Shown: in pieces, positions 35,101-47,300 of the stretch
Layout: each line of letters starts with the position of its first letter
How positions within the stretch are numbered: the first letter of the stretch is position 1
From: Adineta steineri
Taxonomy: Eukaryota; Rotifera; Eurotatoria; Adinetida; Adinetidae
Length of the DNA stretch: 64,000 nucleotides
Direction of reading: 5' to 3'
NCBI GenBank assembly: GCA_905250115.1
Contig: CAJNOI010000035.1
Location: forward strand, 501,885 to 565,884
Made by a program: the position numbers and the translations under genes
Notes under the pieces: generated by a model
What the model saw: the letters and a program-made list of their open reading frames with translations, nothing else
What the model was told of the DNA's origin: nothing
Database searches by the model: none

Positions 35101-38100
35101 TATTCAGAAATTTCTAGTTTATTAATTGATATATTTCATTTTTAAAGGTTCCATTACTTGACCAATCAAGTATTCGAGATGATCAATCATGTACAACTGC
35201 ACTTGCATTACTTAATCGAACTATTGAATCAAAAAGAACAAGTAATCGTTATTTTCGACCAACTATACAGTAAAAATTCTTTAATAATAAATCATGGTCT
35301 TTCAAAAATTTATTTTCTTAGATTGGTTCAGCATTGGCAAGAATGTTATAGTGGTTGTGATCTAAGTGATTTATTTACTAATCGCGAAGATTTAAAAGAA
35401 TTATTAAAAAGTCATCCAAGTCCAGAAGTAAAAATAATAAAAATAAACAATAATTTTCTATGATTTCTTTTTGAAGAGCTGTGACAACTTAGTTAGTGAA
35501 GTTAAAAAAGAATATGGTCTTGAACGTGATATTTCAGCAAATAAATTACGTGAAGTATCAGGTAAAATTTATATAGAAATTCAATCAAATATATTTTTTT
35601 GTCTTGGACTTAGATGCATTTGGTTCAATTTATCGAGCTGATGAAATAAATAATTTAAGTGATGAACTTATGGCTGAATTAGGTCGAGATGAAAAAACTT
35701 TAGAAAAACTTGGTTCACAAGATTTAACACCCAATGAAGTCAATTTTATATTATTTTATTTATTTAAAATTTCGATTATTTTTTTTTCTAGGCTAGATCA
35801 ATTATAAATAAAATTCCTCGATCAACACAAAATCTTTGGGGAAAAAATATGCTTGGAAAATTAGGTAATTTAATTCCGGGACTTGACGATATAATTCTCA
35901 AACAAATTTTAACACGTGGTCGTGGTGATTTACCATCATTATTTAATAGTACCTCGCCATCATTTATTCGAAAACTTGTACCAAGTAAAATTCGTCTACT
36001 TATTGATCAAGTAAAGAAAATCTAACTCAATTTTCATATGTATTATTTTGTATTTTTTGTTAAAGTATGCAACTGAACCAAATCTTGCTAAATATCGTCA
36101 ATTATTAGCATCTGATCATGCAAAAAAATATATTAAATCAGAAACATTAATGAAGATTTTTCAATTAGCACCAGATGTTCTTCGTCTAATTCGTTTTACA
36201 CCTGCTCAAGTAATTTTATACTGTACAGAATAGATCAGAATTAACAACGTGATAAGAAATTTTAATACTCTTACAGTTTCAATTGAGCTTTTTAGTTGTC
36301 GTCACAAATTTTGCCACTTCCCTCTAAGTACATCAGCATAGGTGTCATACGTAAAGCTTGTTTTCATTTTTTCGTGTGTCATTCTCTCAAATAACAATTC
36401 AAATTTCATATTTATGACCCACTCTGTATAATAGAGAAAAAGATATAATGATTTTATTTTAATTTGTTTTAGGCTTCAGCTGCTATAGCAAATCGTTTAG
36501 GTTCAGAAAGAAATTTTGATGGTAATCTTAGTAGTTTAGGAACGATTAATAATTTTTTAAATGGTTTAACAAAAACTGATATTGAAAAAGTTAAATCTGA
36601 AGAATCATTACAAGCTGTACAACAAGCATTTGGTGGTTCGAAAAATAAAAATATTGATAATGAAATGCAATCAAATACAGTAAATCGAAAGATTGAATTT
36701 AGTTTTTTGTTGAAAAATTAGAATCTTTTTAGCGATATGCATTTGGAAATTTATTACGTCGTGGTCTTCAAACAAGTGAAGCAACACAAAAACCAGATGA
36801 TTATATTAAAGGTCTTTTCCGTGAAGATAATCTTGTTGATGATCTCAATCCTCAATTATTTACAACAATGACAAATGCTGAACTCGATGCTATCAATCAT
36901 TTAAATAAAGATCAAGCTGATCGATTTTGGAATGCTGTTGGTTCAATACGTGAACCAGTTTGCTGTTCATTTGTCAACGAAAACCGTTTTCGTTTAGCTG
37001 ATTATGCTTTAAAATATTATGTAAAGAAATTTTACTTCGATATATTTGTCTTTATTTTTAAATTTCGTTTTTTTCAGAGTTCAGCAACAGGTGATATTGA
37101 TAATTTTAAATTATCACAATTAGGACCATTTTTAACATCAAGTTTACGTGCAAGTGATATTCGTCGTATAACAACCGATGCATTAATAAATAAAATAAAC
37201 TTTTTTAAATCAAATTGTTTTCAACCAGCTAAAGGTGAAGCACAAGCAGTTGGCGCTAGACTTAATGATGCAATCGGTGAAGTTGATGATAATGTTAAAG
37301 CATTATATCTCGATCTTATTGGAGAATTAGCTGCTTATTTACCAATGAATATAGCTGCTTCGAAAGTATGTTTGGATTTTATAAAAGAAAATGTTTTTTA
37401 TCGAAAATCGAAATTATTCTAGAAAATTTTATCTTCACGAACAAATTATCTTTCAAAATCAATAGATAAACTTCAGAATCGTGATGAAAAATGTAAAATA
37501 CAAGATACAGATGAATTTCTTAGTAAATCAATTTATGGTATAAAACAAACATTAGCAAATGCATTTATTGATCGACGTTTATCTTTGGATAATTCACGCC
37601 AACGTCGTCAAATAAATCAAAGTATATTGATTAAAATTTTCCATATGTACATATATACTTTGTTTAGGACGAAATAATTTAACTTGTGAATATTTACGAC
37701 AAATGGGTTCGAGTATTTCTGCACTTTCATCTGAGCAGATCTCATCGATTTCTGATATTGTATTATTTCAATGTATTGGTGCATTTGGTGCAGTAAATGA
37801 TCATAATTCAAATACAATTAAACAAATAGCTCAAAAATATATCCAAGTTTGAATAAAATCCTGCTGAAAAATATTTATTATGATTTTTATATTTTAGGCA
37901 TTACAAAGCCAAGGTCGACATATTAATTCTTTGAGTCAATCAGAATTATATGAATTGAATTCAGTTTTAACTGGTTTTAATCCAAGTGAATTACTTCAAT
38001 TACGAAATGAATATTTTCGTGATGGAAATTTTCTTTCATTTATTGGTAATTTAGATAATTTGACAACTGCACAAGTAAATAATATGTTTATTCTTTTTCG

Positions 38101-39057
38101 AAATAATCATTCATTTTCTAATCATTTTTAGCTTAAATCTCTAGCAAAACTTGCACTTAGTTTTGAACAACGTTTAACACCCACACTTCTTGGTAATGCT
38201 GGAAAAATTCTATGTGTTATTGATGAACAACTTCTTCGTCGTATACCACAAGAAGAAGTCAAGTAAATTAAACTTATTCGAAAACTAAATATATTCTTTG
38301 CATTTATATTATCTAGATCTTATTTAGCTATTTTGGCTAATATTGAATGTCCGAATGAACCAAATCTGAATTATTCTTCAACAATGTTTGATATCGTTAA
38401 AAATATATATCAAAAAGATATAGTTCGACCACATATTTTTGGTTCATTAGGTACCATTGCTGGTAAGCATATGAATCTCATAGAAAGAAAGAAAAATAAT
38501 CTATTGTTGTTATATTCAAAGCTGGTATAAAATCTACTGATCTTAGTTCCTTATCACCTGAATTATTTAATTTTTTTCCACAACAAGCATTATCACGTTT
38601 ACCAAAAGATGTATTTCAATCATCTACTATTGATCAATTACAAAATTTAAATATTGAACAAATAAAAACGATTCCAAATAATTTACTTAACTCATTAAAT
38701 GGAAAACAAATGACAATAATTAATCAAATTCTCTTTCCATTTAAAACATCAGGTTAGTTTTGAATCATTTACTTATAGATAATTTATAAATTTACCCGAT
38801 CAATATATAGAAGAACTTATTAAAATAAGTCATAAACCCAATAATGATTATGAATTATTTACGGATGGTATGAACAAATATAGATCTATATGCATGCAAA
38901 CGGGGCATAATTTCTTTTCTTTAAATTATTTTTTTGTTTAGTTTGATGAAAATAATTAATTTTTGTTAATTTAGGTGCAATTATGAAACATACATTTTCA
39001 ATGTTTATCATATGGATTTTACCATTAATTTCAATTATTTACATGTACCGATTTTGA
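32126..39057 (+). CDS. Mesothelin/stereocilin/otoancorin-like secreted superhelical protein
   Basis: Twenty-five exons close in frame to 1262 residues: 32126-32183, 32345-32461, 32608-32724, 32880-32904, 32958-33084, 34414-34572, 34637-34824, 34881-35091, 35148-35269, 35322-35427, 35477-35561, 35614-35738, 35792-36010, 36066-36209, 36473-36679, 36733-37020, 37078-37365, 37423-37621, 37668-37846, 37898-38074, 38132-38262, 38317-38462, 38522-38752, 38811-38867 and 38975-39057. It has an N-terminal signal peptide (MKQSLLFISILIISICARL) and a hydrophobic C-terminal tail (FSMFIIWILPLISIIYMYRF), either a membrane anchor or a GPI signal. Between them are repeated helical segments (LGPFLTSSLRASDIRRIT, LSQSELYELNSVLTGF, LSSLSPELFNFFP) like the ARM-type repeats of the mesothelin superfamily. 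An apical or extracellular-matrix attachment role is inferred. Exons 2 and 3 are near-identical duplicates. A 1.3-kb intron (33085-34413) is otherwise empty. Confidence 0.7.
32340..32865 (+). repeat. Tandem duplication of a 263-bp exon-plus-intron unit
   Basis: Exons 32345-32461 and 32608-32724 are both 117 nt and differ at one base (CCG against CTG in the third codon). The introns that follow are also near-identical (GTTATATCCGACACAAAGGA and so on), apart from homopolymer lengths. The period is 263 bp. The exon has symmetric phase (1-1), so the extra copy adds 39 residues without a frame break. Such high identity, introns included, implies a very recent event or an assembly artefact. Confidence 0.92.
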
Positions 39058-40780
39058 TTCAGTCTGAATAATAAGTGAAGAAAAAAACAAACATTCATTG
39101 CTTAGCAATATTTCTCTCTTTATTTTATTTTTACATAGTCTAGGTTGTTGTTTTTTTTTTCTTAATTTGTGCGTGTGATAATAAGGCATTTTTTTCTTTT
39201 CATCTTCTTTAGAACAGTATGTGGTTTCTTCATTTGCTTGTCAATTGACTAAAAATAAATAAATCTTATCTAGTTAGATATATTATAATTTAGCTTTTTA
39301 ATTGAATGAGAAAAATTTTTTTTCCTATTAAAAGTAATAAAAAAAATACGTATGATGATATATATGCACTTAGACGTATCAAGGTCCAGTTATGTTGTAC
39401 TTATCATACTATATGAATGACAAAAACATTATCGATGCATATATTATTATACAAGTGCATTATCCAGACATGTTTACATGTAAAGTAAAGAAACAAAATT
39501 CTTGGCATACAAATATTTGCGTCACAAAAGAAAACGAAATAATTTAAAGATTTTCTAAGTGAAAAAATCAGTTACAATAAACTATAAATGGAACTCACTA
39601 TTATCGAAAGAAAAAATGTAAGTAAGAATATTTATACTCTTCTTTTATATTTTACTTTGTTATTAATATACATCCTCCACAGATAATATTAGATTAAACG
39701 AGCTCTTATTCGATAGGGTTTAAAATCTCAAGATCAAATGACATATCGCATTAAAAGAAAAGAAATATAGAAAAACAAAATTGAAATTAAAATGCTTTTA
39801 AGTATTCGAGACAATCATAGCTTGATAAATCATGACAAATAAATATTTTTTTTTCTCTAAGGTATGTTGTCAATACTTCTGCATAACAAAAATAACGCAA
39901 TTTATTTTTTTCGCTTAATGATGAATCTATAAATCGAGACAAAACCGTGACAAGCAATATTACATTAAGAGCAAAATAAAATAATCTGTAGAATTTTTTT
40001 CTATCACTACAAATAGTCTTTTCATATGAAATCTCGTACCAGTATGTACATATAGTTGTAGAAGAGTATTTTCTGTAGATTGCTTACTAGAAATAATTAA
40101 ATAATACTGTATCATTTACGAGAAAACAACTATTTGTTTATCTCTAACTGTCAAAAGAAAATTATTTTTGTTGCTACAATAATAAACAAGTTATTAATGG
40201 TCTTAGACATTTCCAGTATATGTCAAAACGACATAATCTAATATAGATAAATATTAAAGCATGACGTATATTTAGCAATATTATTCCTATCGTCAAAAAC
40301 TAGATCGAATATCTTAATTATTATTGAAAAAATTTATCAATTTTTGATAAAGTTATGTGTATATTAACATACGTCTTATCTTATTTGATTTGATTAATTT
40401 TTGTGACTAGTAGATACAAGATTTTGATGTAAAAAGTGCTTTATAATAGAGAGAAAGTGTATTCAATGCAACATATCTATCAAATGTTAGAATACCAATA
40501 CAATTGAATTGGTAGAAATGCTTGTATAGATAAATTTGAAGTATTCTTTAGTCATAAGTTCGTCGATAATTATTTTGTTATTGATCACTTAGATAGTCAA
40601 AGAAGAAATCTCTTGAATAGATGCCTTGTTTTTCTTCGCTTATTATATTTCTTTACATTAATTTATTTGCAATAATAAAATATCCAAAGGCATCTATCAA
40701 GATTCAATGGTTTCTTTTTTTTATTGATATAATACCAATTTATACAGCTAAAGGAATTAACAGACTAGCAGATTCGTTAC
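39058..40780. other. Intergenic, no gene seen
   Basis: AT-rich region of about 1.7 kb between two plus-strand genes. No open frame over 60 codons with coding character, no RNA gene and no repeat recognised. Confidence 0.5.
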
Positions 40781-40790
40781 TATATATATA
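40781..40790 (+). promoter_or_regulatory. Possible TATA element of the small peptide gene
   Basis: TATATATATA lies 38 bp upstream of the ATG at 40829. The spacing is suitable for a TATA box with a very short leader, but TA runs are common in this background. Confidence 0.3.
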
Positions 40791-40828
40791 CGACGTATAG
40801 TAAATATTTTTTCTTCCCATTTGTTACA

Positions 40829-41098
40829 ATGAAAATTTTTATATGTATATGTATAATATTCATTACTTTGTCTGTAATTGTTTATTCGGAAGTAATAAAT
40901 AACAATGATGGACAATCATTTGGAATGAGACGACGTCTAATGGATGACAATAATCAATTTAATGATGAAATTAGATTATCTCGTCGACAATCTTCACAAT
41001 GTGAACCTTGTGGTGTACGTCGTCTTAAATGTTGTTTTCCAGATTTATGTCAACGTCGACCAAATAAAATAAGCAAATGTCTTCAAGCTAAAGGATAA
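40829..41098 (+). CDS. Small secreted cysteine-rich peptide precursor
   Basis: A single exon of 89 codons. It has a strong signal peptide (MKIFICICIIFITLSVIVYS), an acidic/basic propeptide (about 21-53) ending in LSRR, a likely dibasic cleavage site, and then a mature peptide of about 36 residues starting with Gln54. Six Cys follow the pattern C-x2-C-x6-CC-x4-C-x9-C (positions 58, 61, 68, 69, 74 and 84), compatible with three disulfides. The net charge is strongly positive. Pattern and architecture recall disulfide-rich defence peptides, channel-active peptides or peptide hormones, but I recognise no named family and assign no activity. Promoter-like TA repeats and a poly(A) signal flank it, which supports a real gene. 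Confidence 0.75.
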   Translation: MKIFICICIIFITLSVIVYSEVINNNDGQSFGMRRRLMDDNNQFNDEIRLSRRQSSQCEPCGVRRLKCCFPDLCQRRPNKISKCLQAKG

Positions 41099-41156
41099 TT
41101 ATACAATTTGAAAAACGAAATATTCTAATCGAGCAACACTATATTAATCATGTAAA

Positions 41157-41162
41157 AATAAA
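41157..41162 (+). terminator. Polyadenylation signal AATAAA
   Basis: AATAAA lies 59 bp after the stop of the small peptide gene, a normal 3'-end distance. Confidence 0.45.
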
Positions 41163-42811
41163 AGAAAATCTATTATATTTCAAAGTACTTATACTTTTAA
41201 TAAATATATATTCTCCGATTTTAATAGTTGAAAGAGGGGGTTTTAGTTAATAATTGTTTGAGTATTATTATTAAATGTAAAACCTTTATGAATCCGAGAT
41301 ACTTAGAGTTTTATATTGCATGCTAAGTATTGCCAGAAGACATACTAAACTGTTCTCGATTTTATGATATGTTCAAGAGCAACACGTATTATATAGCAAT
41401 TGTAAGATATATTACGCAAGCTTATCAGACAGTTGTTTACAACTGTATTGCTATACGTTATCATTAGAATAATCTTACATGTTTCAAGGGAATATAATAC
41501 GATTCGGCAGTTGTCAAACGAATTTCATAGTTCTTGCCATTAATTTAATAGAAACTTCACCCCATGTATACTGGGACAAACACAGAGTTTATAGTATGAA
41601 TACCAAATAATAAAATATAGAGATAATTCTCATTTCATTTGAATAATTCTATTAACAGAACAATCTGACATTTATTTAGGAACATGATGTATTCTTATCA
41701 ATATAAGAAGAATGTCAATGAAACAAAATTTATGTATCTAAATATGCTTGTCTTTTCCATTGTGTTGAAACCCCACTTTGATTTTATATTTATCTTTAAC
41801 CTTCTGATTTTTAATCAAAAAAGTTTAACTACTATTTATATTGATTAATAAATAACCGTAAGAAAAGAACGAAACTTTGAATTAGTCATAACATTTGTTA
41901 CGCTGTAGTGCAAAACTAAAAATATACACAAGTTAAATAAATTTATCATTGATAAGATTATGGGTATTTTTTCAATCAACTGTCTAAGCATACAAACTTT
42001 AGATAAGACTGTTCTATAAAAAGACCTTGTACTTTGTCTATTTGCTTAGATATGCAAAAAATAATCTAAATAATTCCGATCATATTTTTTTTTGGGTCAT
42101 TGAAATAGTTATAACTTCAATGTAGTTAAGAATTATTGATTAATCAATAGAAAATACTTGCCTTTCTTTTCGATTGTTTTTAGTTATGTTATCTATTTCT
42201 TGACTTAATTTCTGTATAAAAATATTTCTTCCCCTCGAATCACAAAGATAAGTATTATGCATGACAATACATATAATACGATTGTGTATATTCGAATAAG
42301 AAATTATTTGAGTGCATTTTTTTTATACGATAATAAGCGGGTATACATCGAAAATGATTAGTAATTATTATTTTTTATATTATTGTATCGATAACAAACG
42401 AGATTTTATAGGTAATATTTTTTGTAAGAAACTGAATAGAAAGAAAAAAAGACAATAGCTGGTTTACATATATCATACTAACTGAAAAGTATACGAAATC
42501 ATTATTTTCTACTTTTTTTCTTGACTACGTGCCAAATTTTTATCTCCCTTTGCTTTCTGTATTCTATATGTATGTGAGGGTGTGTATATGTTCTCCGTCT
42601 GCTGCTGCCGAGAACGGTAGATAGTTATTCTTTTTTTCTTCTTCTTCTTCTCTTTTTCTTCATCTTTTTCTTTCGCTTGCACTTTTCAATATCACCGACT
42701 GCCCGACGACTTAAGTGGTGTCACGACCCGTACTCGTCTTATCCAGTTGCCAAGATATTAAAATTTCAATTGTTGTTCAATGTATAAACAAATATTCATA
42801 ATTAATTTATA
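41163..42811. other. Intergenic; CT-rich block near the right end
   Basis: AT-rich with no gene. A pyrimidine-rich block at about 42628-42672 (TTCTTCTTCTTCTTC) followed by GC-richer sequence (42690-42750) looks like a promoter or 5' leader for what follows. Confidence 0.4.
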
Positions 42812-43604
42812 ATGTTGCGTGTTGCAACAATTATGCGAACAAGTTCAGGATACCATAGTCATCGTAGCGGAGAACAGGTAATTTCGAAAATTATATTCTC
42901 TAGAAATTAATTTAATAATATTAATTTACTTACTTTGTAAAGAGAAAAAATATGTAGCATGTGATTTTTATTTATCGAGTCTTTAGAAATATGACATATG
43001 TACTTATAAATATAATAGGGGTCGAAAATAAGAAAATGAAAAAGAAATAACAGCACATGATCTTGTTGTTGCGTTGTTCGATAGTGCGCACAGCTATGCA
43101 TATGAAATAATTTTTTGAGTAGAGCGAACGAACAAGCGAAAACAACAACGTAATTCGCACCTGCAAGCTTAACCTTCATATATATTTTTTTTCAAATAAA
43201 CATCCATACACTCCTATCAAGTGCAATTACAAAAACAACATCTGCTTGTAAATAGGCTTAAATTGAGACTAAACAACAGTAAGAAAAAAAGAAAAAGAGT
43301 TTTCTTTTCTTTTTTTTTTTTTTCTTCATTTTTCTAGAAATCGTAATAATGAATGAATGAGTATATATACACCATATGGTTTTATTTTATTCATTTCTGT
43401 TCTTTCTATTTCTTCTTCATTACTTTTGTTAGTATTATTATTATAGTAGTTCCTGATTGAAAAACACGACATCGATCTATATTGTTTTTGGTGCTTACTT
43501 ATATAATTTTATTGTAGTACATTACAATACCAGATAAAAAGAAAACGAAGAAAAAAGACGAATCGACATCCCATTCATCCAAATATTTTTCATCTCATAC
43601 ATGA
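42812..43604 (+). CDS. Candidate two-exon short ORF (50 residues), unverified
   Basis: An ATG at 42812 opens 22 codons (MLRVATIMRTSSGYHSHRSG...) to a donor at 42878 (GTAATTT). An acceptor TTATTGTAG ends at 43517, and the next segment stays open in the same phase for 28 codons (YITIPDKKKTKKKDE...) to a TGA at 43602-43604. The open stretch across both segments, normal splice borders and a GC-richer start make it worth listing. I recognise no family. Alternatives are a 5' UTR exon of the NRBP gene downstream, whose first donor is also phase 0, or chance. Confidence 0.25.
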
Positions 43605-44358
43605 ATGAACATACTCACGAATGATGATGATGACGATGATGATGAAAACAAGAAGCCACCTGCCGTTGTCGCCGGTAGGCAAATCTTTGTTGAGAAAATT
43701 AGTAAATTATGAATGAATATAATTAAAAATCATCCTTTAGCTTTTCTTATATTTCTGCATGAGAAAAAGAAATACACATTCCAGGGGTTATATATTATCT
43801 GGCGAAAGGAATAGATAGTTTATTAATCATACAATGTTTAAAAAGATAAATTCAATTACGATGTGAAGATATGTACCCATGGGAATATATCTAAATGCAC
43901 GTGGTCCTTAGCTACAAGACGCTCATTGTATAGACTGTAAAGAACGAGAGAAAAACGACGATCATTTCGAACAGCTGAGTGATTTTATTTTCTCTTACGT
44001 TCTTTCACATTTACGCCCCCTACGGATGCGTAAAAAATGCATGTTGCTATTCGATCGTCGACGTCGTATATATGTGTTTTTTCTCTCTCTCTCTTTCCCT
44101 CCCTCCCTATTCATCCATCTTTTTTTTATTCTCTATCTATCATACAGTTAATACTATTAACGAACCTTATTTAGTTTCTGCTAATACTTATCGTTATATC
44201 GGGCGGTTATACAGACATTTTTGTGAGACGCTAAAAGAAACAAACAAGGACATTTTTCTGATATATTCTGTCAAAAACAGAAAAGAAAAACAAAACAAAA
44301 GTATCCTTGTAAATGAACATTTATTTTTTTATTATCATGATTTAATTTATATTAAACA
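43605..44358. other. Upstream region of the NRBP gene
   Basis: Contains a (GAT)n-like run at 43621-43643 followed by a coding-like AAGAAGCCACCTGCC and a GTAGGC donor-like border. It could be a leader exon, but its phase does not join the NRBP start. A CT-rich microsatellite lies near 44085-44110. No independent gene is evident. Confidence 0.35.
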
Positions 44359-47300
44359 ATGAATCAGGAAAAAGATGAAACTACTATTGTTGAAGAAGAG
44401 GTATGATTAATTAAATATAGATTCTATTTATTTATTTATTTACAAACTAAAAACATTTAAATTAGCTATTTTATTTATTTGTTTATTTATATTCTTTTAG
44501 GGTAAAGATGGCGGTGGTGCCAGTGAATCAACAACAAATAGTGGTTCAAATAGAAATCAAGCACATACAGATGATGATGATGACGATGACGATGGAGAAC
44601 CTGTTTATATTGAATCAAGTCCATGTTCTCGATGGCAAAAAAGACGTGAAACAGTATTAAAAAAAACAATAAAAATTCTTTTAGTAAAAAATAAATTTTT
44701 TGCTTTTAAATGAAGGTTGCTCAACGTGACATTCCAGGTATTGATGCATCATATTTAGCAATGGATACAGAAGAAGGTGTTGAAGTTGTTTGGAATGAAG
44801 TTCTATTTTCTGAAAGAAAAATTAGTGATAGTCAACATGTATTTATTTTTAAAATGAAAAGAAATATATTTTTTACGTTATTTTTTATTTTAGAATAAAG
44901 TTAGTGGTGTTTTTGATAAATTAATCGAATTAAATCATATGAATATTGTTAAATTTCATGGTTATTGGCAAGATCGTAGTAAACTTGATGATCGTCCACG
45001 AGTAATTTCTTTTTTTTATTAGAAATTTTTATTTTTTCAATAAACATAGGTTGTTTTCATAACTGAATATATGTCCAGTGGTTCTTTAAAAGCATTTTTA
45101 CGTAAAACGAAAAAAACAAAACAAAATTTATCGAAAAATTCCTGGAAACGATGGTGTATTCAATTACTATCAGCATTAAAGTATGTTAATAATAATATTA
45201 ACATTTTTTCACATCATTTACAAATAGATGATATATTCGAAAATTTTCTTTTCTAGTTATTTACATTCGTGTGAAGAACCAATTATTCATGGTAACTTAA
45301 CCTGTGATACAATTTTCATACAAAATACCGGTCTTCTAAAGATTGGATCAAGTAAGTTTAGTTATTGTCAATGAGATTTTTTATACGTATGAAAATAGTT
45401 TGCAATTAAAAAGATAATAATTATATCTATAGTACATTATCCTCAGATGAAAATGTTCGCTGATTTGGGCATCGGTAGGTAGATTTTGATGTTCTTTCTA
45501 TTTGTGCTTATTCCTTGTCTGCTCATCTGTAACCAATTAATTTCATAAAAAAAATGAAAGCAAATCTGATTATGCAGTGTGATTTAAATATATCGAAAAT
45601 AAAAATTAAATTGCATCTTTGTTTTTTCTTTCTAGTTGCTCCGGATGTATTACATCGTCATGTGAAAAGTATATCGGATTCTGCAGCAAAGAATTTACAT
45701 TATCAAGCTCCAGAAATCGATGAAGGTTTTTTGTTTATAACAGAAATGAATTTAATAATAATTATTGTCTTATTTTAGAATTAAATCAAATAACAACAGC
45801 TATTGATATATATTCACTTGGCATGGTAACGCTTGAGGTAAATTCTTATGATGAAAAATTAAGATTACACAAAAAAAGAAGGATGTTTGAATGGTTTCTG
45901 ATTTAATCAAACGAACAGTAAAAAGATAGACATCTAAAGAATGTTTGAAGCGTTATAATTGAGATTTTTTTTATATCGCGTTTTCCATTATTTTAGTTGA
46001 CTAAATTCCGAATCAATTAGTAAGTCTATACTTAGAACAAAAGAAGTATATTACTCTTCAGATAATTCAGTGATTAAAGATAAAAATAGGAATGATATCA
46101 CATTACTAAAATGAATAACTTACATATTATTATTATTATATAAATAATACAAAATTTAGTTCGATTAAGTATTTGTATTTTCAACATAATTAATCATATA
46201 TCCGCGATAATAAATATGTGATAAACAGATACATGGAGAATTTGTATACATAATTCATGTGTTGATTAAGAGTAATCAAGTAGAGAATGTAATAGAAAAT
46301 TGACAGTTATGTTATTAAATATTAGATAATGTAAAAGATAAATTTTTGTTAAAAAAATCGATCTGATTTTTCGTGAAGAAATTTGAAAGCAAAACTAATT
46401 GATAATTTTTTAAATATTTAGATGAGCAATCTTGATCTCGGTGGAAATGGTGATACTCATGCAGTAACAGACGACGTTGTGAATGAAGCAATTGAAAGTC
46501 TTGATAATCCTGTACAAAAGGTAAAAATTGTGAATAATTTACAATAAATAAATAATATTTTTTTTCGAAAAAAAAGGATCTTGTTTTGAAATGTCTCGAG
46601 ACCGACCCATCAAAACGGCCAACAGCACGTGAATTACTCTTTCATCCAGCTTTGTTTGAAATTCCCTCATTAAAACTTCTATCTATTCATTCATTAGCGG
46701 ATGATATTCGTAAGAAAATATCTTGCCTTTTATTTTATATCATATATTTAATATGTCTTTCGATAGGCTCAAAACCAGATCGTTCATTTGTTTCACCATT
46801 TCATCATTATTCATCTATTGATCAAACCTTTGCCGAATCAGAATCAATGAAAGAAGGTGTCAAACCGGTTATTTTTACGTATGCTACCTCATTTTCAATA
46901 TAAAACAATCGTTTTTTCTTCTTCTGTATTTTAGTTACAAAGATTGTCCAACATTGGATTTGGATAAACTTCTTGAAGATGTTCAAAATGGTTTACATCC
47001 AATAACAGCTTATCATTTATTATTTCCAACTCATAGTACACTAAATCTCTTAATAAAATCTCTTCTATCAGATAAAACTCTACCAACATCAACATCATTT
47101 TCATCATTTCCTTCATCGAATCTAACGAATACAGATAATGATTTAACAACACCAACACAAGCGGCAATAGATTCAGCACTTTTTTATTCAACCAATACAA
47201 ATGATCCAAATTCAATAACATCAAATACGAATGGAATGAAAACACGAAATGGTATAACAACATTTGAACGATCATCGTCATCAACAAATGATACTGAACA

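Noticed and set aside
43605..43674. GAT-repeat segment as the true first coding exon of NRBP
   Set aside because: Its donor leaves one extra base, which does not join NRBP exon 1 or 2 in frame.
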